From assembly GCA_018398815.1 (NCBI GenBank), contig JAFLJL010014919.1, positions 18,450 to 82,449 on the forward strand: DNA of 64,000 nt, given 5' to 3'. Position 1 is the stretch's first letter. Each line of letters opens with the position of its first letter. Shown here piece after piece: positions 21,604 to 35,189 of the stretch. Made by a program: the position numbers and the translations under genes. The notes under the pieces are model-generated. The model searched no databases and was not told the origin of the DNA. It worked only from the letters and a program-made list of their open reading frames with translations. Source of the DNA: Conus ventricosus. Lineage: Eukaryota; Mollusca; Gastropoda; Neogastropoda; Conidae.

Positions 21604-22073
21604 GCGACGCCAATACCTCCAATCAAAAACCCCCCCCCCCCTCCCACCCTACCCCCTCCCACCACCCACTCCTTCCCCACCCTACCCCTGCCTGTCGAAT
21701 TAGGCTGAGAACCTTTTAACGCGCTTGTCGTCAGAAATGAGACGACTGGTTGATGGGAAACGGGGACACAGGAGACAAGGGAGAAAACTTTGGAGGGAGG
21801 AGGAGGGAGAGTAGAAAGGTACAGACGAGAAGCAGAGGAATCAGAATGTGTGGTGGGGGGTGGGGGGTGGGGGTGAAGCATGTAGAAATGAAATGGGGAC
21901 CGGCATACAGCAGGCGAAGAATGCACAAGTTGTTTACTGATCCCTGTTTTACCTCTTCCAACAGCACATGGACACGATACAGGGCTGTTCAGGTTTGTTT
22001 TATACACACTGAAGTGAAAGCCACTGTGAGAAGATTGGTGTAAAAGTGTTGTGTTACAATGGTGATCTTTTGG

Positions 22074-22079
<6 letters not shown>

Positions 22080-22151
<72 letters not shown>
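22080..22151 (+). repeat. (CT)n microsatellite in copy A
   Basis: About 36 uninterrupted CT dinucleotides, followed shortly by a (GT)n run at 22204-22224. Confidence 0.95.
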
Positions 22152-22155
<4 letters not shown>

Positions 22156-22229
22156 ACTGTCTCTCTGCCTGTCTGGCTGTCCATCTGCCTCCCCATTCCT
22201 CCTGTGTGTGTGTGTGTGTGTGTGACGTT

Positions 22230-24060
22230 TTTAATAAGACCCCATTCATAAATGATGGTTGAGTGCTCAGGCAAGAACGATAGACCGTAGTAGGAAAGTC
22301 AAGCTTTCGTCCACACCCTTCACTTTCTTTCCACAGATGTAATCAAGAGGTTTGATCTTTGATTCAACAACTGAATTTAATTAAGTATGAACAAAGATGA
22401 TGATGATTGCGGTGAATATGTCGTATGGTTGCTTTGTATGTTGATGTCCGTTTGTTGCCTATGAAATGAGTTACATATAAAAGAAATAAATCATGCACAT
22501 ACACCAATAACGACAAAGTCTCTGTCCTTCTTCCCTTCACTTCTTGCAGTAGCACGAATATAGACTGTCTGCTCGTGCCACAAAAATATCTTCCGGAGGA
22601 TACACACAAAAGAAATGTAGTCATGCACAAGATGATATTTAATATGTAAGAAAAAAATGTCTGAGTGTGTTATGGCGTGCTTGGATATGGAGGGATGTGT
22701 TTATGTGATTGTCACTCAGCTTCACGGAATTGTGTAGCGTTCCGGAGTTCCGCTGACGTTCACAGTTCTCTTCCAGATCTCGGTAAGGTCGACACACCAG
22801 CACGTTCCTCCCGACGAAGGATGTAGCGGGATAAAGACGTGTGCCGAAGGTGAAGATGAAGAGGAGTGGTGTAAAACAGGAGTAGGAATAAACGGGTGTA
22901 AGATGAAACCAGACCTGCAAGATAACAATTGTCTTAGATCTTGCACTATGGTGGCACATCACTATTCCATCCATCACACGTTCTAAACACACTTTACAAT
23001 TGCACTAGCTTGCTCTATCATTTACAATTGATTTCCTTCAAAAATCGCTTTACGATGAAGCTCATCAACAAAGAAGGAAAAATGTATACGAATATTCCAA
23101 TCTGCCTTGACTGAGTTATTCGCCAAGGCTTAGTGCTTGATGAATTACAATTATATTTAATCCTTGAATGGATTAAATCAAATGGCGTTAATCTTCATAT
23201 TATACAGATCACTTAGATCACGAAAATGCTTCGTTCATAACTTGAACTCGTTTACGATTCTTTAAATAATAAATCTGCATTCACACAATATCACATCTTC
23301 TAAATATGGTTGCATACAACGGTGAGCTGAAATAGAATTTACATAATATGGATTAGTACATGGCAACACGATATGATGAGAGCAAACAGATGAAGATGAC
23401 AGCTCTACGATCAATCATACGTGTTGACCGGTAAAACCTGAAATATTTAATTCAGAGCATATTAAAATGATCGCGCGCACAAAATATTATTGAACTGGTA
23501 AATGTGCCTTAATGCGATTATGTTGAAATAGATTTTGTTGCTCTATACGAAAAAAAATGATTTAGACCTATTTACCTCAACGCAGCCTTAGTGCCCACAG
23601 TTTTCGACTCGCCCACGGAACGATGAGACTCGTTCAGACTCTCCCGAAAAAGTTGCGGGTGCTGTCGAATGCTCTGTGGTGCCCTTCAGTCCGGCCTAGA
23701 CTGATGTCTTCAAAAGGTTACTTGCTCTTCAGATAATTAGACCTTTTCTACGGAGCCAATTCCACGACCTCCGGGCTGATCAAAGATGGCAGGATTCAAC
23801 GGCCACTATCTACCGCACATGCGCGGACAGAGACACTACTGACACTTGGACAGTCGCGATTGGTCAGTACGACGGTTTTCGATGCCCTACAATTGTAAAT
23901 CATTTTATTATTAATACAAATGCAAGTCTGCATGACGCTTGAAATTATAAACGTACTGCCGTAAAGCAAAAACTAACAATTAGTTTTGTCGTTTGGACAT
24001 AGAAATATTAATCCAGCGCAGAGCGAATAGACGTCATGTATCGATTGCGTCATTTTCTTA
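22230..24060 (-). other. Ordinary-complexity stretch, possible edge of a minus-strand gene
   Basis: This is the only long low-repeat stretch in the spacer, and copies B and C lack it. Splice-like sites on the minus strand are a donor GAG|GTAAAT at 23576/23575, acceptors TTTCAG|G at 23438/23437 and TTTCAG|C at 23327/23326, and CTTGCAG|GTC at 22915/22914. A 117-codon frame (22639-22992, minus) covers the last acceptor. Its segment after the acceptor is hydrophobic, then continues with G-R-N-V-L-V-C-R-P-Y-R-D. That weakly recalls the C-x-P-Y region after a membrane span in prominins, too little for a call. The rest is AT-rich without open frames. Confidence 0.3.
23783..23863 (-). promoter_or_regulatory. 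Promoter-like motif cluster on the minus strand
   Basis: Read on the minus strand, the order is a CCAAT box (23859-23863, seen as ATTGG on plus), an NRF1-like palindrome CCGCACATGCGCGG (23813-23826), and a YY1-like GCCATCTT (23783-23790). This is the arrangement of many TATA-less housekeeping promoters. A splice-donor-like site lies about 200 bases downstream. There is no transcript evidence. Confidence 0.35.
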
Positions 24061-24093
24061 ATGAAAATGAACCGAGCTTATGAATGAATGTCA

Positions 24094-24153
<60 letters not shown>

Positions 24154-24292
24154 CTGTGTCTGTGTCTTTGTCTGTGTGCATTGGTGTGTATGCATACTGT
24201 ACATGTGTGCGTTGTGTGTATGCGTGCATGCATGTGTGCGTGCATGCATGTGTCCTTGCATGTGCGTGCGTCTGTGCGTGCGTACGTGCGTG

Positions 24293-24324
<32 letters not shown>
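24094..24324 (+). repeat. (TG)n microsatellite with TGCG/TGCA interruptions
   Basis: Pure TG blocks at about 24096-24152 and 24296-24324 flank a mixed TGCATGTGTGCG region. Frames of up to 127 codons are Cys/Val runs and are not genes. Confidence 0.95.
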
Positions 24325-24328
<4 letters not shown>

Positions 24329-24789
24329 GTATAAGGTTCTATTTTTTTTTATATCCATTCTACCTCGTACGTCTTCCGAACAGATACATACTTGAACTGT
24401 TCAGACTTTCACCCATGGAACTGAGGGTCATAAACTTGGCTCACTCATCTGGTGCGAATTTTACGGCTTGAAAGCTCTCTTCATCCCCTCAGCAGTAAGC
24501 AGCTACTTGATTGATGTCAGGGAAGGTGAAGCTGGTTGAAGAAGAGACCTGGGCCTCACCTTGTACATTTCCACGCCCTATACACAATATGCTTTAACTT
24601 CTCACTCTATTGTTGTCAGCACGCCCTGGGAGTTTGATAACGTTCCCCTTTGTATCTGCTTTGAATATTGTTTTGATTGTTTCTGTGATTTCTCTGCCCA
24701 TCATTCAATCTTTTTTCTCGTTGTATAAGATTTGGTGCTTTCTCTCTGCAATTTGTTTTCAATGTGCGTACGTGCTCTTTCCTCCTCCA

Positions 24790-24790
<1 letters not shown>

Positions 24791-24882
<92 letters not shown>

Positions 24883-24960
24883 CCTCCTCCTCCTCCTCTT
24901 CTTCTTCTTCTTCTTCTTCTTCTTCTTCTTCTTCTTCTTCTTCTTCTTCTTCTCCTTCTC
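24791..24960 (+). repeat. (CT)n followed by (CTC)n/(CTT)n
   Basis: About 43 CT dinucleotides (24791-24877), then CTC and about 18 CTT triplets. Pure polypyrimidine DNA of this length can form triplexes. It faces a (GA)n tract 270 bases downstream. Confidence 0.95.
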
Positions 24961-25089
24961 CTTCTTCCTGTTTCTTTCTTACTCCATCCATCTTTCTTCA
25001 CTTTTCTTTTCTTTTCTTAGTAACCTATGAAAAATATATTGAACGTAGCTTTTTCTTTTTTTTTCAGGGTGGGGGGCAAAGAGAGAGGG

Positions 25090-25336
<247 letters not shown>

Positions 25337-25359
25337 CAAGAGAAGAACTGGAAAAGAGT

Positions 25360-25649
25360 AGTGGAGAAAAATTGCCAACCGAAATCACACTGTCTGAAGT
25401 ACCATCTTCAAATGACGATGTTGAGTTCTGGGAGTCCAGTGTATGGCAACTGTTTGGTCTGGAAAGAAGTACTTGCTGGGATTTGTTGACAATGTTCAGC
25501 AGTGCCAGACCCAATACACTGAGATCAGAGTGATGTGTAAGGATGGAAAAGAATTTTCATCACTGTCTACTGTGACAGCTGATGGAACATCAAGGCGACA
25601 GCAACTGTTGGGGATTGAGCGTGCAGGAAGGAGGAGTGTGGACTGGTAG
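25360..25649 (+). other. Conserved non-repetitive block of the tandem unit
   Basis: About 290 bases with ordinary composition, conserved in copy B at 29110-29360 (shared TTTGTTGACAATGTTCAGC, GATGGAAAAGAATTTT and AGTGTGGACTGGTAG). A 68-codon frame ends at the shared TAG in both copies. Its amino-acid sequence is not maintained between them because of indels, so coding is not supported. Confidence 0.5.
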
Positions 25650-25804
25650 TTCATTCTCCATGCACAGCTCAGGGTCTGGGGCTTGGGAGTCAACCAGCTT
25701 CTCCTCAACCCCACCCCCATCCCCCCTACGAGCCTTACAGTGATCAGAATCACTTAGTCCTAACAATTTCGCATTGGATTGTGTTAGAACTAGGAGGAGT
25801 GAAG

Positions 25805-26580
25805 GGGGGCGGGGGGGGGGGGGGGGGGGGTAGAAAAGAGTGGGGAGGGGTGGGGGGTAGAGAAGCGTGGGGTAGGGAATTGCAAAGAGCAGGTGCAGAG
25901 GGGACAGGACGGGGGAGGGGGGGGGGGGACAGGGCAGAGGGAGGGAGGTTAGAATGGCGTGTGGCAGGACAATGATGGACGTGCTGTTGGACTGATTGTT
26001 GAGACTGCTGGTTGACGCTGTGGCTGACACACTTTACTGGGTGAAACTCTCTTAGAGCTAAGCAAAAAGGAGGTGAAAAAAGAGGAGAAGGAGAATGAGA
26101 AACTGGGGATGAAAGAGAAAGAGGGATGAAGGAGGAGGATAAGGAGGAGGAACGAGAAGGAAAAAAGAGGAGAATGGATAGGAGAAGTTGAAGGAAGCAG
26201 AGGATGAGGGGACGGAAGAAGAGGGAAAGGAGAATGAGAAAGAGGAGGAAGAGGAAAATTAGAAAGAGGAGGAGGAGGAGGAGGAGATAGAGGAGGAGGA
26301 GGAGGAGGAGAAGGAGGGTGAGAAGAAAGAGGAGGAGAAGGAGATAGTGAAAGAGGAAGGGCCTAGGGAGGAGGATGAAAAAGAAGAGAGGGAAAAGAAG
26401 GAGGAGGAAGAAAAATGGTGAGAAGGAATTGACAGGATTAAAAAAAAAAAAAAAAAGAACGGGTAGGGGATGGGGAATGGCTGAAGCTAGTGGGAAAAGG
26501 GAGAAGAAAGAACTGAATGAAGGAGTAGAAAGAAGAAAGGAAGAAAAAGAAAGAAAGAGAAAGAACAGAGCGAAAATTCT
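25805..26580 (+). repeat. G-run and GA/GGA-rich purine tract
   Basis: About 22 G residues at 25809-25830, several further G-runs to about 25930, then GGAGGA/GAAGAG sequence from about 26045 to 26580. The copy B equivalent is at 29500-30240. Frames of up to 289 codons on the minus strand are Leu/Phe/Ser-rich low-complexity readings and are not genes. Confidence 0.88.
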
Positions 26581-27012
26581 CCCACACAGCACAGAGTGAA
26601 CCCCACAGATGTGGTGCAAACTATGCTAATACATTCCACCGTCAGACCAATTACCTCCAATTAAAAAACGGTTTTTCACCCCTTCCACCCTATCTCACCA
26701 CCACCCCACCTCCTTCCCCACCCCCTACACCCTGCCTGTCCAATTAGGCTGAGAACCTATTAGCACGCCTGCCTTCAGAAATGAGACGACGGATTGATGG
26801 GAAACGGGGACACAGGAGACAAGGGAGAGAACTTTGGAAGGAGGAGAGGAGGGGGCGTAGGAGGTTCAGCCGCAAAGCAGGAGGGTTGGGACAGAGGGAG
26901 TGGGGGGGGGGGGGGGGAGAGGGGGGGGGGAGAGGAATGAAATGGGGACTGGCATGTAGCAGACAAAGACTACACCAGTTGTTTCCTGATCCCTCTTTTA
27001 CCTCCTCCACGT

Positions 27013-27235
27013 CCTGGCTTGCTGGGGTTTTCCCCTGCCAAGAGCACCTGAAGAAGACGCAGGGCATTGTCAGGTTTGTTTTCCCTGGCTTGCTGGGTTT
27101 TTTCCCCCTGCCAAGAGCACCTGAAGAAGAAGCAGGGCTGGTCAGGTTTGTTTTCCCTGGCTTGCTGGACTTTTTCCTGCCAAGAGCACCTGAAGAAGAA
27201 GCAGGGCATGGTCAGGTTTGTTTTCCTTACACACT
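27013..27235 (+). repeat. ~71-bp minisatellite, three copies, in copy B
   Basis: Each copy carries CTTGCTGGGTTTTTTCCCC, then CTGCCAAGAGCACCTGAAGA, then CAGGTTTGTTTTCCCTGG. Copy C has three decayed copies at about 30690-30900; copy A has a single partial copy near 21960. Confidence 0.88.
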
Positions 27236-27319
27236 TGAAGCGTAGGCTACAGTCAGAACACGGGGGTGAACGTGGTGTGGTTACAATGGTGGACTTTTGT
27301 AACTTTTCTAAACTGAATC

Positions 27320-27530
27320 TCTCTCTGTCTCTGTCTTTGTCTGTCTGTCTGTCTGTCTATTTGTCTGTCAGTCTGTCTTCTGTCTGTGTTGTTGTCTGTC
27401 TTCTCTCTTCTCTCTCTCTCTGTCTCTGTGTCTGTCTGTCTATCAGTCTATTTGTCTTTCTGTGTCTGTCTGTCTCTCTGTCTCTCTCTGTCTCACTCTC
27501 TGTCTCTGTCTTTGTCTCTGTCTCTCTCTC

Positions 27531-27591
<61 letters not shown>

Positions 27592-27619
27592 ATGTGTGTG
27601 CGTATGTATGTGTGTGTGT

Positions 27620-27692
<73 letters not shown>
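27320..27692 (+). repeat. (CTGT)n/(CT)n then (TG)n microsatellite
   Basis: CTGTCTGT and CTCTGT repeats to about 27530, then (TG)n to 27692 with a short GTATGTATG interruption near 27600. Confidence 0.94.
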
Positions 27693-27693
<1 letters not shown>

Positions 27694-27794
27694 CACCACT
27701 CTATGTCATCTTGCCTGCTTTGTTCTGACCCATTGTACCCATGCTTCCTCCGAAAAGACCCACAGTAAAATGGCTCAGATTTTGGCCCGTGGGG

Positions 27795-28066
27795 CTGGTG
27801 GTCGTGAGTGTCAGCCACTCGTGTGGTCAGAGGTTTATGGCTTGAAAGGCCTCTCTGGTGGTCGTGAGTGTCAGCCACTCGTGTGGTCAGAGGTTTATGG
27901 CTTGTAAGGCCTCTCTGTCCACTTGTGTGGTCAGAGGTTTATGGCTTGTAAGGCCTCTCTGTCTACTCGTGTGGTCAGAGGTTTATTAGGGCTTGGTATA
28001 AACCTCTCTGTCCATTCGTGTGGTCAGAGGTTTATGGCTTGTAAGGCCTCTCTGTCCACTCAGCAG
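27795..28066 (+). repeat. ~47-60-bp minisatellite in copy B, five copies
   Basis: Repeats of CACTCGTGTGGTCAGAGGTT followed by TATGGCTTGTAAGGCCTCTC. The copy C equivalent is at about 31430-31665. Copy A keeps only one weak match near 24440. Confidence 0.88.
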
Positions 28067-28084
28067 TCAAGGGTACCTGATTCA

Positions 28085-28400
28085 AGCCACTCTCTATCTG
28101 TCTGTCAGTCTGTCTATTTGTCTGTCTGTCTGTCAGTCTGTCTGTCAGCCTGTCTATTTGTCTGTCTGTCTGTCTCAGTCTCTGTGTCTGTCTTTGTCTC
28201 TCTCTCCCTCTTTGTGTATGTGTATGCATGCGCGCGCGCAGCGCGCGCACGCGCGTGTGGTGTGTGTGTGTGTGTGTGTGTGGTGTGTGTGTGTGTGTGT
28301 GTGTGTGTTCGTGTGTGTGCGTGCGTGCGTGTGTGTGCGCATGTTTGTATGTGTGTCTGTCTGTCTGTGTGTCTGTGTCTGTGTCTGTGTACATGCATGC
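28085..28400 (+). repeat. (CTGT)n, CG/CA block and (TG)n in copy B
   Basis: CTGTCTGTC repeats are followed by GCGCGCGCAGCGCGCGCACG at about 28229-28252 and (TG)n to about 28400. The same order occurs in copy C at 31700-31975. Confidence 0.93.
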
Positions 28401-30540
28401 GTGCCTGACTCAAGTCAGGGAAGACAAAGTTAGCGGACGGGGAGATTTGGGCCTCACCCTCTGTATCGCCGTGCCCAGCACACACTATGCTTGAACTGCT
28501 CACTCTATTGCTGTCCGCACACCACTGGAGTTTAACATTGCTCCCTTCGTGTCTGCTTTATATACAATGCGGCATGTCTGTATCATTTCTCTACCCATCA
28601 TTCGGTCTTGTGCTCATTGTATGAAATATTGCCTTTTCTCCAAGTTTGTCTTCAGTGCGCAATGTCTTTTTCTTTCCCCTTCTTTTCTTCTTCTTCTTCT
28701 TCTTCTTTTCTTTTCTTTTTTCCCCTTTCCCCTTTTCCCTGTTTTTTTTCTTACTCCATCCACTTTTTTCACTTTTTTTTTCTTTTTTAGTAACCTAGAA
28801 AAATATTTTGAAGTAGCTTTTTTTTTTTTTTTCAGGGTGGGGGGAAAGGAGGGGGAGAGGGGGAGGGGCGGACGAAAAAGCAAAGAAGAGGGGAACGAGA
28901 GAAAAGAGAAAAAGACAGAATGGGAAACAACAGAGAGACAAAGAACAGAGGAAAAGGGGGCCCCAAAGCAAGAGTGAAAACAAAGAGAGAGAGAGAGAGA
29001 GAGGAGAGAAGAGAGGAGGAGAGAGGAGAGAGAGAGGGGGAGAGAAAAGAGAGAGAGAGAGGGAGAGAGAGAGGGGGAAAGAAAAGAGAAGAAGGAAAAA
29101 GGTAGGGGGAAAAAAATTGAACCAAAATACACTGTTGAAGTCCCATTTCAAAGACGGGATTTGGGCCAGTGTATGGCAATGTTTGGTTGGAAAAATTACT
29201 TGGGGATTTGTTGACAATGTTCAGCGTCCCAGCCCAATCACTAAATCAGAGTGATGTGAAGGATGGAAAAGAATTTTTCACCCGTCTAGTGACAGTGATG
29301 GAACACAAGGCAAGAAAAATTTTGGGGATTGAGGGGGGAAAGGGGAGTGTGGACTGGTAGTTATTTATGCACAGTCAGGGTTGGGGTTGGGGTCAACCAG
29401 CTTTCCTAACCCCACCCCCCCCCCCAGAGCCTTACAGTTCAAAATCACTGCCCCTAAAAATTTTGCATTGGATTGTGTTAGAATAGGGGGATGAAGGGGG
29501 GCGGGGGGGGGGGGGGGGGGGGGGTAGAAAAGAGTGGGGAGGGGTGGGGGGTAGAGAAGCGTGGGGTGGGGAAGCAAGAGCAGGTGCAGGGGGGACAGGC
29601 GGGGGGAGGGGGGGGGGGGACGGGCAAGGGAGGGGTTTAAAGGGGTGTGGCAGGAAAATGGGGCTGTGGGGGGCTGTTGTTGAATGTGGTTGACGCTGTG
29701 GCTGACACCTTTACGGGGTAAAATTTCCTTAAGTAAGAAAAAAGGAGGTGACAAAAGGGGAAGGAGAAGAAAAACTGGGATGAAAAAGAAAAGGGAGAAG
29801 GAGGAGGATAAGGGAGGAGGAACGAAAAGGAAAAAAGAGGGGAATGGATAGGAGAAGTTGAAGGAAGCAGGGGTGAGGGGAGGGAAAGGAAGAGGGAAAG
29901 GAGAATGAAAAAAGAGGAGGAAGAGAAAATTAGAAAGAGGAGGGGAAGGAGGAGGAATGAGGGGAGGAGGAGGGGGGAAAAAGGAGGGTGGAAAAAAGAG
30001 GAGGAAAGGAGATGGGAAAAGAGGAAGGGCCTAGGGAGGAATAAAAAAGAAGAGAGGGAAAAAGAAGGAGGGGAAAGAAAAAATGGGGGGAAAGAATTGA
30101 CAGGAAAAAAAAAAAAAGAAAAAAAAAAACGGGGGGTAGGGGGGGGGAATGGGAAGCTAGGGGAAAAGGGGAAAAAAAAATGAATGAAGAGTAGAAAGAA
30201 AAAAGGGAAGAAAAGAAGAAAGGAAAAAACAGAGCGAAAAAATCCCCACCGACAGATGAACCCCACAGATGTGGTGCAAACTTTTAAATACATCCCCCGT
30301 CAAAAACCAAATTTAAACCCCCCAATTAAAAAATTTTTTTCCCCCCCTTCCCCCCATTCCCACCACCCCACCCCCTTCCCCCCACCCCCACACCCTGCTG
30401 TCCAATTAGGCTGAGAACCATTGCACGCCTCCCTTCAAAAAGGGAAACGAGGGTTTGAGGGAAACGGGGACACAGGAGACAAGGGAGAGAACTTTGGAAG
30501 GAGGGGGAGGGGGGGGGCGTGGAGGTTCAGCCGCAAAGAG

Positions 30541-30567
30541 GGGGGTTGGGACGGGGGAGGGGGGGGT

Positions 30568-30608
<41 letters not shown>
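30541..30608 (+). repeat. G-rich run in copy C
   Basis: Nearly pure G over about 65 bases, far longer than the matching site in copy B (26899-26932). Homopolymer length here is probably unreliable. Confidence 0.7.
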
Positions 30609-30609
<1 letters not shown>

Positions 30610-31847
30610 AAAGGGAATGAAAGGGGGGACTGGCATGTAGAAAAAAGACTACACCATTTGTTCCCTGACCCCTTTTACCTCCTCCACGTCCTGGCTTGGG
30701 GGGTTTCCCCTCCCAAGAGCACCTGAAAAAGCGGCAGGGTTGTCGGGTTTTTTTTCCCGGGCTTGCGGGGTTTTTTCCCCCTGCCAAGGCCCCTGAAGAA
30801 GAAGCAGGGCGGGGTCGGGTTTTTTTTCCCCTGGCTTCTGGACTTTTTCCCTCCCAAGGCCCCTGAAGAAAAAGCAGGGCATGGTAGGTTTTTTTCCTTT
30901 ACACCTTGAAGCGGGGGTACGTCAGAAAGGGGGGACGTGGTGTGTTTACAATGGGGTTTTTTTTTAAACTTTTTAAATAAATTTTCTTGTCTCTGTTTTG
31001 CTGTCTTTTGTCGTCTATTTGTCTGTCGTGTCTTCAGCTGTGTCGTCTGTCTTTTCCCTCTCTCTCTCTCTCTCTCTCTCTTCTCTGTGTCTGTTTTCTA
31101 TCGTTATTTGTCTTTCTTTCTGTCTGTCTCTCTGTCTCCTCTGTCCACTTTTGTCCTGTTTTTGTCTCTGTCTCTCTTCATGGTGTGTTTTTGTGTGTGT
31201 GTGGTGTGTGGGGTGTGGTGTTGGTGGGGTTGTTTTTTGGTGTGCGTATGTATGGTGTGTGTGTGTTGGTGGGTGTGTGTGTGTGGTGTGTGTGTGTGTG
31301 TGTGTGTGTGTGTGGTGGTGTGGTTGTGACACCACTCTATTCATCTTGCCTGCTTTTTTCGCCCCATTGTACCCAGCTTCCTCCGAAAAGACCACGAAAA
31401 GGCTAGTTTTGGCCGTGGGTGGGGTGTGATGTCACCCATCGTTGGTAAAGGGGGTTTTTGGTTAAAAGGGCCTCTTGGTGGTCGTGAGTGAGCCATGTTG
31501 GTCGAGGTTTTTGGGCTTGTAGGCCTCTCTGCCCACTTGTGTGGTCAGGGGTTTTGGTTGAAAGGGCCCTCTTTATGGGTTGGTAAAGGGTTTTGGCTTG
31601 AAAAACCTCTGTCCATTGTGTGGTAGAGGTTTATGGCTTGTGGGGCCTCTCTGTCACCACAGTAAAGGGGACCTGATTAAACCCACCCTTATTGTTGTCA
31701 TTGTTATTTGTTGTTGTTGTCAGTCTGTCTGTCAGCTGTTTTTTTGTCTTCGTCTGTTCAGTTTTGTGTCTGCTTTGTTCTTCCCCCTCTTTTGTATGGT
31801 TGAATGCGCGCGCGCGCCGGCCCCGGGGGCGGTGTGTGTGTGGGGTG

Positions 31848-31886
<39 letters not shown>

Positions 31887-32545
31887 CGTGTGTGTGCGTG
31901 CGTGCGTGTGTGGGGCCATGTTTGTTGTGTGTCGTTGTTGTGTGTTGTGTCTGTGTCTGTGTAATGATGCGTGCCTGACTCAATCGGGGAAAACAAGTTA
32001 GCGGAGGAGATTTGGGGCTCACCCTCTGTAACGCTTTCCCCCCCACACATGCTTGAAACTGCTCACTCTAGCTGACACCAGGAGTTTAACATTGTCCTTC
32101 GGTTGCTTTTTTTACAATCGGATGTCTGTATATTTTTCACCCCCATTCGGTTTGTGCTCATTTTATGAGAAATTTTTTGCTTTTCTCCACAGTTTGTCTT
32201 CATGCGCAAGCGTCTTTTTTCCCCTTTTTGTTTTCTCTCTCTCTCTCTTTTCTCTCTCTCTTCCCTTTTTTCTTCTCTCTTCTCTTCTCTCTCTCTCTCT
32301 CTCTTTTTTTAATTTATTTTCTTTTGGGGTTTCTTAATCCCCCATCTTAGTTTTTTTGTTTTTCCCTTTTTTCGTTTGTGGGTTCCCTATAAAAAAAATG
32401 TAAAAAGCTTTTTGGGGAGAAGAGAGAGAGGGGGAGGGGAGAGAGGAGAGAGAGAGAGAAAACAACGAAAAGAAGTGGGGAAATTTCCACCAAAATCACA
32501 GACCAAAATTGTTCCAAATGAAGTTCATTTTGGAGTAAAAACACA

Positions 32546-33740
32546 ACCCACAAAAACCCCAACCACACAACACCCGACGCACGCACGCAGCACCACCCGC
32601 AGCACGCACCCCCACGCACGCACGCAGCACGCACGCAGAGACCACGCACGCACGCCCCCAGCACGCAGCACGCAACACACAACCAAAAACACACCACAAG
32701 GAAGACGAACCCCCGAAACACGCCCATAGAATTAAAAAAAAGATCCTGGGGGGTTTTTGCTACTATTTTTCCAATTAATATAATAATATTTAATATATAT
32801 TATTTTAAATAAATTAAATATAATATAAACAAAATCTCCCCCCACACACCCCCCCAACCCCCCCCCCCCCACCCCACCCCCCACACACACACCACACCCC
32901 CCCCCCACAACACCACACACACCCCAAAACCCAAAAAACAAACCCACACACACCCCCACCCACCCCAACAACACACACACCCCCACCCCAACACAAAAAA
33001 CCCCCAACACACAAAACACCCCCAACAAACACAACACACAAAACCCCAACAACACACACACACCCAAACACCACAACACAAACCCCACAACACCCACCAC
33101 ACACAACACCAAAAACAACACACAAACACACCACACACACACACACCAAAAACACACCACACATCACGAACACACCACACACACACAACCCACACACAAA
33201 AAACACAAAACACACCAAACAACACCCCCAAACCCAAAACCCACAAAAACCCAAAACACACACACACACACCAAAAACCCCCCCCCACCCACACACAACC
33301 CAAAACACACACACCCCCAACCACAACACAAAACAAACCACCCACACACACACACCAAACACACCCAAAACACCAACAAACACCAAAACCCCAAACAACA
33401 CAACACCACCACCACCCACACACCAAAAACCCCCAAAACCACCACCACCCCACACCCCCCACAACAAAACACAAACAAACACAACACCCATACCCCCTAA
33501 AACCACCAACCCCACAACACACAACAAACCCCCCCCCCCCCCAACAAAAACACACCAACACACAACCACAAAAAACCAACACAACAACAACCCCAAACCC
33601 ACCACCCACAACAACCCAACAAAACACACCACACAACACACACACACGCCCGCCCCCAACACCCCCAAAACAACCAAAACCACACCAACCCTCCCAAAGC
33701 ACGCAAAAAAACCCCGCCCCAAAACCACCAAACACAAAAC
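32546..33740. repeat. Stretch of almost only A and C on the plus strand
   Basis: About 1.2 kb in which G and T are nearly absent: CACACC, CCCCCCACA and CAAAACACC mixtures after an AT-rich lead at about 32770-32835. It resembles a (CA)n tract read with very high error. Long minus-strand frames (over 330 codons) are Gly/Val/Cys/Phe low-complexity readings and are not genes. Confidence 0.75.
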
Positions 33741-35165
<1,425 letters not shown>

Positions 35166-35189
35166 TTTAAAAGGGCCCGGGGGATTCTT

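Noticed and set aside
20454..22274. A 606-codon minus-strand frame across the gap
   Set aside because: Most of it is undefined bases in the N gap; the rest reads minisatellite and (GA)n sequence.
25443..25649. Small conserved protein shared by tandem copies A and B
   Set aside because: The shared stop is present, but indels change the frame between copies and no family resemblance was recognised.
25750..26619. 289-codon Leu/Phe/Ser-rich frame that looks like a membrane protein
   Set aside because: Antisense reading of a GGA/GAA purine tract. The equivalent in copy B is different, as expected of low-complexity DNA.
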